Of a DNA stretch of 64,000 nt, positions 61,093-64,000 are shown piece after piece. Each line of letters starts with the position of its first letter. Positions within the stretch are counted from its first letter, which is position 1. The notes under the pieces are model-generated. The model was given only the letters and a program-made list of their open reading frames with translations. It did not search any database and was not told where the DNA came from. Made by a program: the position numbers and the translations under genes. Source of the DNA: Ramlibacter tataouinensis (lineage in GTDB: Bacteria > Pseudomonadota > Gammaproteobacteria > Burkholderiales > Burkholderiaceae_C); NCBI RefSeq assembly GCF_027941915.1, contig NZ_CP116009.1:2480001-2544000 (forward strand). The letters run 5' to 3'.

Positions 61093-61815
61093 ATGAGCGA
61101 GCAAGACCCCCTGGGCTTCGGCAAGTTCGTTCCCGGGTTCGATTTCCTGCAGAACCTGGCCCGGGGCGCCGGCCAGGCGATTCCGCAGATGCCCAACCTG
61201 GGCAACTGGGTCGCGCCCACGCTCAACGTCGAGGAGCTGGACAAGCGCATCGACGAGCTCAAGGCGGTGCACTTCTGGCTGGACCAGAACTCCAAGGCGC
61301 TGGCCGCCACCATCCAGGCGTTGGAGGTGCAGAAGATGACCCTGGCGACGCTCAAGGGCATGAACTTCAACATGGGCGACGTGGCCAATGCGTTCAAGCT
61401 CAAGGCCGCCGACACGGTGCTGGGCGGGGTGCAGAAGGTCACCGAGACGGCGGCCGGTGCCGCCGGCACCGTCTCGGGCGTGGCGCGCGCCGCGCCCGGG
61501 CGCAAGACCGGCGGCAAGGCCGCCGCCAAGGCCGGCAACGGCGTGGTCGATCCGCTGCAGTGGTGGGGTGCGCTGACCCAGCAGTTCCAGCAGATCGCGG
61601 CCGACGCGCTGAAGGATGCCAGCCGCAACACCGCCGTCGATGCGGCCCGCCACATGGCCGCCGGCATGGCCAAGGATGCCTTCAAGTCGGCCGGCGAGGT
61701 GGTGCGCGCGGCCACGCCCGGGGCCGGCGCGGCGAAGAAGGCCGCCCGCAAGCCGGCCGGCACGGCTGCCAAGGGACGCCAGGCCGCGGCCCGCAAGCGA
61801 ACCCCCAGCCGCTGA
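61093..61815 (+). CDS. phaM: PHB granule-associated protein PhaM
   Basis: A 240-residue protein resembling Ralstonia PhaM, which activates PHB synthase, tethers granules to the nucleoid and helps share granules between daughter cells. The N terminus FGKFVPGFDFLQNLARG and the coiled segment VEELDKRIDELKAVHFWLDQ are characteristic. The C-terminal 40 residues are Lys/Ala/Arg-rich (AAKKAARKPAG, ARKRTPSR), like the histone-type DNA-binding tail of PhaM. It is followed after 14 bases by a FIST gene. PHB synthase is not in the window. Confidence 0.88.
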   Translation: MSEQDPLGFGKFVPGFDFLQNLARGAGQAIPQMPNLGNWVAPTLNVEELDKRIDELKAVHFWLDQNSKALAATIQALEVQKMTLATLKGMNFNMGDVANAFKLKAADTVLGGVQKVTETAAGAAGTVSGVARAAPGRKTGGKAAAKAGNGVVDPLQWWGALTQQFQQIAADALKDASRNTAVDAARHMAAGMAKDAFKSAGEVVRAATPGAGAAKKAARKPAGTAAKGRQAAARKRTPSR

Positions 61816-61829
61816 AGGACTGTCGCGCG

Positions 61830-63089
61830 ATGAAGCTGTTCCCCTTCGCGCATGCCACCCACCCGCAATGGCCGATGGCGGCCGGGCTGGTGCTGGCGCA
61901 GTTGCGCGCCCAGATGGCGCTGCCCGAGTACGCCGCCGCGCCCACGCTGGGGCTGCTGTACATCACCGACCACTACGCCGCGCAGGCGCAGGACATCCTC
62001 GACCACCTCTCGGCCGAGTTGCCGGAAGTGACCGACTGGTCGGGCACCGTGGGCGTGGGCATCGCCTCCAGCAACGTCGAGTACTTCGACGAGCCGGCCC
62101 TGGCGGTCATGCTGTGCGCCGTGCCGCCGCACCAGTACCGGGTGTTCTCCGGCGTGGCGCCGCTCGGCACGGTCGAGGGCATGGGCTTCGAGCCACACAC
62201 CGCGCTGGTGCATGCCGATGCCTCCACTCCCGAGCTGGGCGAGCTGGTGGCCGAGATGGCCGAGCGCACCGCCACCGGCTACCTGTTCGGCGGGCTGGCG
62301 GCCAGCCGCGGCGACACGGTGCAGTTCGCCGTCGGCGGCAACGGCAACATCCGGGGCCAGGGCAAGGCCGGCGGCGTGTTCCGCGGCGGCCTGTCGGGCG
62401 TGGCCTTCGGCGAGGGCGTCCAACTCGTCTCGCGCGTCACCCAGGGTTGCCAGCCGCTCGGCCGCGAGCGGCGGGTCATCGCCGCCGAGGACAACGTGCT
62501 GCTGTCGCTGGACGGCGAGCCGGCGCTGGACGTGCTGCTGCAGGAGGCGCAGATCTCCCTGGACCGGCCCGAGGCCGCGATCGCCCGGCTGCGCGCCACG
62601 CTGGTCGGCCTGACGGCGCCCGGCGGCGACGTGATGGCGCGCGGCGGCACGTTCGGCACCGACGTCGAGGTGCGCCACATCATCGGCCTGGACCCGGGCC
62701 GGCGCGGCGTGGCCGTGGCCAGCCGGGTCGAGCCGGGCATGCGCATGGCGTTCTGCAACCGCAACGCGCCGGCGGCGCGCGCCGACCTGATGCGCATCTG
62801 CGCCGAGATCCGCGAGGAGCTGGAGCCCGAGGAGATGCCGCAGACCGTGGCCGCCGCGCTGGCGGCACCGGAGGCGCAGGCCGCGCCCAACCCGGCGCGG
62901 CGCATCGCCGGCGCCGTCTATGTCAGTTGCGCCGGCCGCGGCGGCCCGCATTTCGGCGGCCCCAGCGCCGAGCTGCAGATCGTGCGGCACGCGCTCGGCG
63001 ACGTGCCGCTGGTGGGCTTCTTCGCCGGCGGCGAGATCGCGCGCCACCACCTGTACGGCTACACCGGCGTGCTGACGGTGTTCCGCTGA
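61830..63089 (+). CDS. FIST-domain signal protein
   Basis: A 419-residue protein with FIST N- and C-terminal domains, a cytoplasmic ligand-sensing module often linked to two-component or cyclic nucleotide systems. Family segments are WSGTVGVGIASSNVEYFDEPALAV, GYLFGGLAASRGDTVQFAV, VTQGCQPLGRERRVIAAEDN, and near the C terminus VSCAGRGGPHFGG with VPLVGFFAGGEIARHHLYGYTG. No kinase or other output domain is fused. It probably shares a message with phaM. Ligand unknown, perhaps an amino acid as proposed for the family. Confidence 0.88.
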   Translation: MKLFPFAHATHPQWPMAAGLVLAQLRAQMALPEYAAAPTLGLLYITDHYAAQAQDILDHLSAELPEVTDWSGTVGVGIASSNVEYFDEPALAVMLCAVPPHQYRVFSGVAPLGTVEGMGFEPHTALVHADASTPELGELVAEMAERTATGYLFGGLAASRGDTVQFAVGGNGNIRGQGKAGGVFRGGLSGVAFGEGVQLVSRVTQGCQPLGRERRVIAAEDNVLLSLDGEPALDVLLQEAQISLDRPEAAIARLRATLVGLTAPGGDVMARGGTFGTDVEVRHIIGLDPGRRGVAVASRVEPGMRMAFCNRNAPAARADLMRICAEIREELEPEEMPQTVAAALAAPEAQAAPNPARRIAGAVYVSCAGRGGPHFGGPSAELQIVRHALGDVPLVGFFAGGEIARHHLYGYTGVLTVFR

Positions 63090-63096
63090 AGTCCGC

Positions 63097-63828
63097 TCAG
63101 CGCCGCAGCCGGGCGAAGGCCTCGAATTCCCAGCTGCGCATCGCCAGCACCAGCGTGTAGCCCTCGCGGTCCTTCTCCGCCAGCTTCTGGTCGGCCTGGT
63201 GCTGCTGGGCGAAGTCCTGCGCCAGCCGCTGCATGCGGTCCACGAACGAGGGCGCGATCGAGCGGCTCACCGAGCCGTGCACCAGCAGCACCCCTTCGCC
63301 CGCGCCGTCGAAGCCGCCGGCGAAATAGTCCAGCACCGCGTGCTCGCGGAAGTACGTCATCACCGGCCCGTGCGGGCGCCAGCGGAAGGCCTTGGCGAGC
63401 TTGAGCCGGTAGCGGTTGAGCGGGCGCAGCTCGATGATGCCGATGCGATCGAGCTGGACCAGGTACTTGATGCACTCGGCTTCGCCCAGGCGGTAGCTGC
63501 CGGTGATCTGCTCCAGCGTCCATTGGCTCAGCACGCAGATCGCCACCAGCAGCAGCTTCTTGTCGGCCACCACCGCCCGCTCCTGCTCCTGGGTGAGCTC
63601 CTTGAGCAGCGGCTGGGCGTCGGCCACGCGGCGCGCCAGCTCGGCGAAATCCAGCTTGAGCGCGCGGCACACCGCGTCCACCCGCGACAGCGACATGTCG
63701 CCCCTGGCCAGCATGCGCTTGACGCTGGACTCGGCCATGCCCAGCCGCTGCGCCAGGTCGGCGTAGGTCAGCCGCGCGGCTTTCAGCTCCTGTTTCAGCG
63801 CCAGCACGAGGTCGGCCGTGGTGCTCAT
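63097..63828 (-). CDS. XRE-type helix-turn-helix regulator
   Basis: A 243-residue protein with an N-terminal Cro/CI-type helix-turn-helix (LTYADLAQRLGMAESSVKRML, then SRVDAVCRALKLDFAEL) and a larger C-terminal domain not recognised (LSQWTLEQITGSYRLGEAECI, then FREHAVLDYFAGGFDGAGEG). ATG 63828 is preferred over the open-frame start at 63948 because an operator-like palindrome and promoter lie directly upstream. The gene converges with FIST. Its target is unknown; its own promoter and the divergent gene are likely. Confidence 0.85.
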   Translation of the reverse strand: MSTTADLVLALKQELKAARLTYADLAQRLGMAESSVKRMLARGDMSLSRVDAVCRALKLDFAELARRVADAQPLLKELTQEQERAVVADKKLLLVAICVLSQWTLEQITGSYRLGEAECIKYLVQLDRIGIIELRPLNRYRLKLAKAFRWRPHGPVMTYFREHAVLDYFAGGFDGAGEGVLLVHGSVSRSIAPSFVDRMQRLAQDFAQQHQADQKLAEKDREGYTLVLAMRSWEFEAFARLRR

Positions 63829-63833
63829 GGTCG

Positions 63834-63861
63834 GTATCGCCTTTCGATACTGGAGGGTCAA
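63834..63861 (-). promoter_or_regulatory. Operator palindrome and promoter of the XRE gene
   Basis: GTATCG (63834-63839) and CGATAC (63845-63850) form an inverted repeat with a five-base spacer. On the minus strand it overlaps a promoter with -35 TTGACC (63861-63856), 17-base spacer and -10 GATACC (63838-63833). A repressor here would block its own transcription. Confidence 0.55.
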
Positions 63862-63946
63862 TGGAGCGGCAATGTAACTGGAATCCCGCACTCCCCCCTG
63901 GCGCCCGCAGCAGACTGCGCCACCCTTTTCGAACCGAGGAGCCCGC

Positions 63947-64000
63947 ATGTCCCCTGATCCCGCCCTGCCCCGCGAAGCCCGCCTGCTGGTGGCGGTGCTG
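63947..64000 (+). CDS. Unidentified CDS, first 18 codons (partial)
   Basis: ATG 63947 with GAGGAG (63936-63941) upstream begins MSPDPALPREARLLVAVL and runs off the window. The start is divergent from the XRE regulator by 118 bases. Too little is visible to name it; the first residues are not a signal peptide. Confidence 0.6.
   Translation, partial: MSPDPALPREARLLVAVL

Overview
The window is very GC-rich and gene-dense. No gap between genes exceeds about 205 bases (the largest is 36798-37002), and I see no rRNA, tRNA, IS element, prophage or CRISPR array. Gene content and order point to a betaproteobacterium of the Burkholderiales, most likely the Comamonadaceae (Ramlibacter/Variovorax-like). 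Support comes from yajC-secD-secF, smg-dprA opposite def-fmt, pgk-pyk-fba-purC, purE-purK-sua5, a PhaM-type PHB granule protein, and the lineage-typical DUF1631, DUF3567 and DUF4197 proteins. The genus is inference from recognised families, not from a search.

Layout. 1-3.8 kb: end of a two-component system, a murein transglycosylase MltA with two small membrane/lipoprotein neighbours, and a membrane class III adenylate cyclase. 3.8-6.2 kb: a Tat-exported PhoX phosphatase behind a Pho-box-like array. 6.2-10.4 kb: an Lrp/AsnC regulator divergent from a fused indolepyruvate ferredoxin oxidoreductase. 10.5-16.4 kb: a yajC-secD-secF-DUF1631 unit starting at a strong leader hairpin and ending at a terminator. 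16.5-22.6 kb: smg, dprA and a LysM protein on the minus strand, facing def, a BamE-like lipoprotein, fmt and an AzlCD amino-acid exporter. 22.6-32.4 kb: lower glycolysis (pgk, pyk, fba), purine synthesis (purC, purE, purK), a thioredoxin-TPR protein, the t6A enzyme Sua5 and an SGNH-like lipoprotein whose catalytic blocks are degenerate.

32.4-36 kb: dacB divergent from tsaB-rimI-UDG across a symmetric promoter. 35.8-41.2 kb is the most distinctive accessory region: a GT60-like GlcNAc transferase divergent from a 1390-residue two-partner-secretion exoprotein with a glycine-rich repeat domain and no transporter gene nearby. 41.2-52 kb: a GlcD-type oxidase, a secreted serine protease with a DUF2846 lipoprotein, a LysR regulator, purU, DUF4197, a class III transaminase, ChaN, an AbrB-type membrane protein, DUF3567 and DUF3108. 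52-54 kb: an IclR regulator divergent from a fumarylacetoacetase-like hydrolase. 54-58 kb: the trehalose operon otsB-GH15-otsA. 58-61 kb: a VOC protein, a crotonase and a three-gene copper cluster (DUF2946-like, YcnI, PCuAC). 61-64 kb: phaM, a FIST sensor protein, a helix-turn-helix regulator with an operator-like palindrome, and the first 18 codons of another gene.

Most of the window is core metabolism and envelope biology. The candidates for undescribed biology are the glycosyltransferase/exoprotein pair, the DUF1631 protein placed in the Sec auxiliary operon, the SGNH pseudoenzyme, and several regulatory structures: a four-unit Pho-box-like array, a perfect 18-bp hairpin at the predicted 5' end of the yajC-secDF transcript, and near-leaderless promoters at dacB and the copper cluster. 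Functions are assigned from sequence reading alone.
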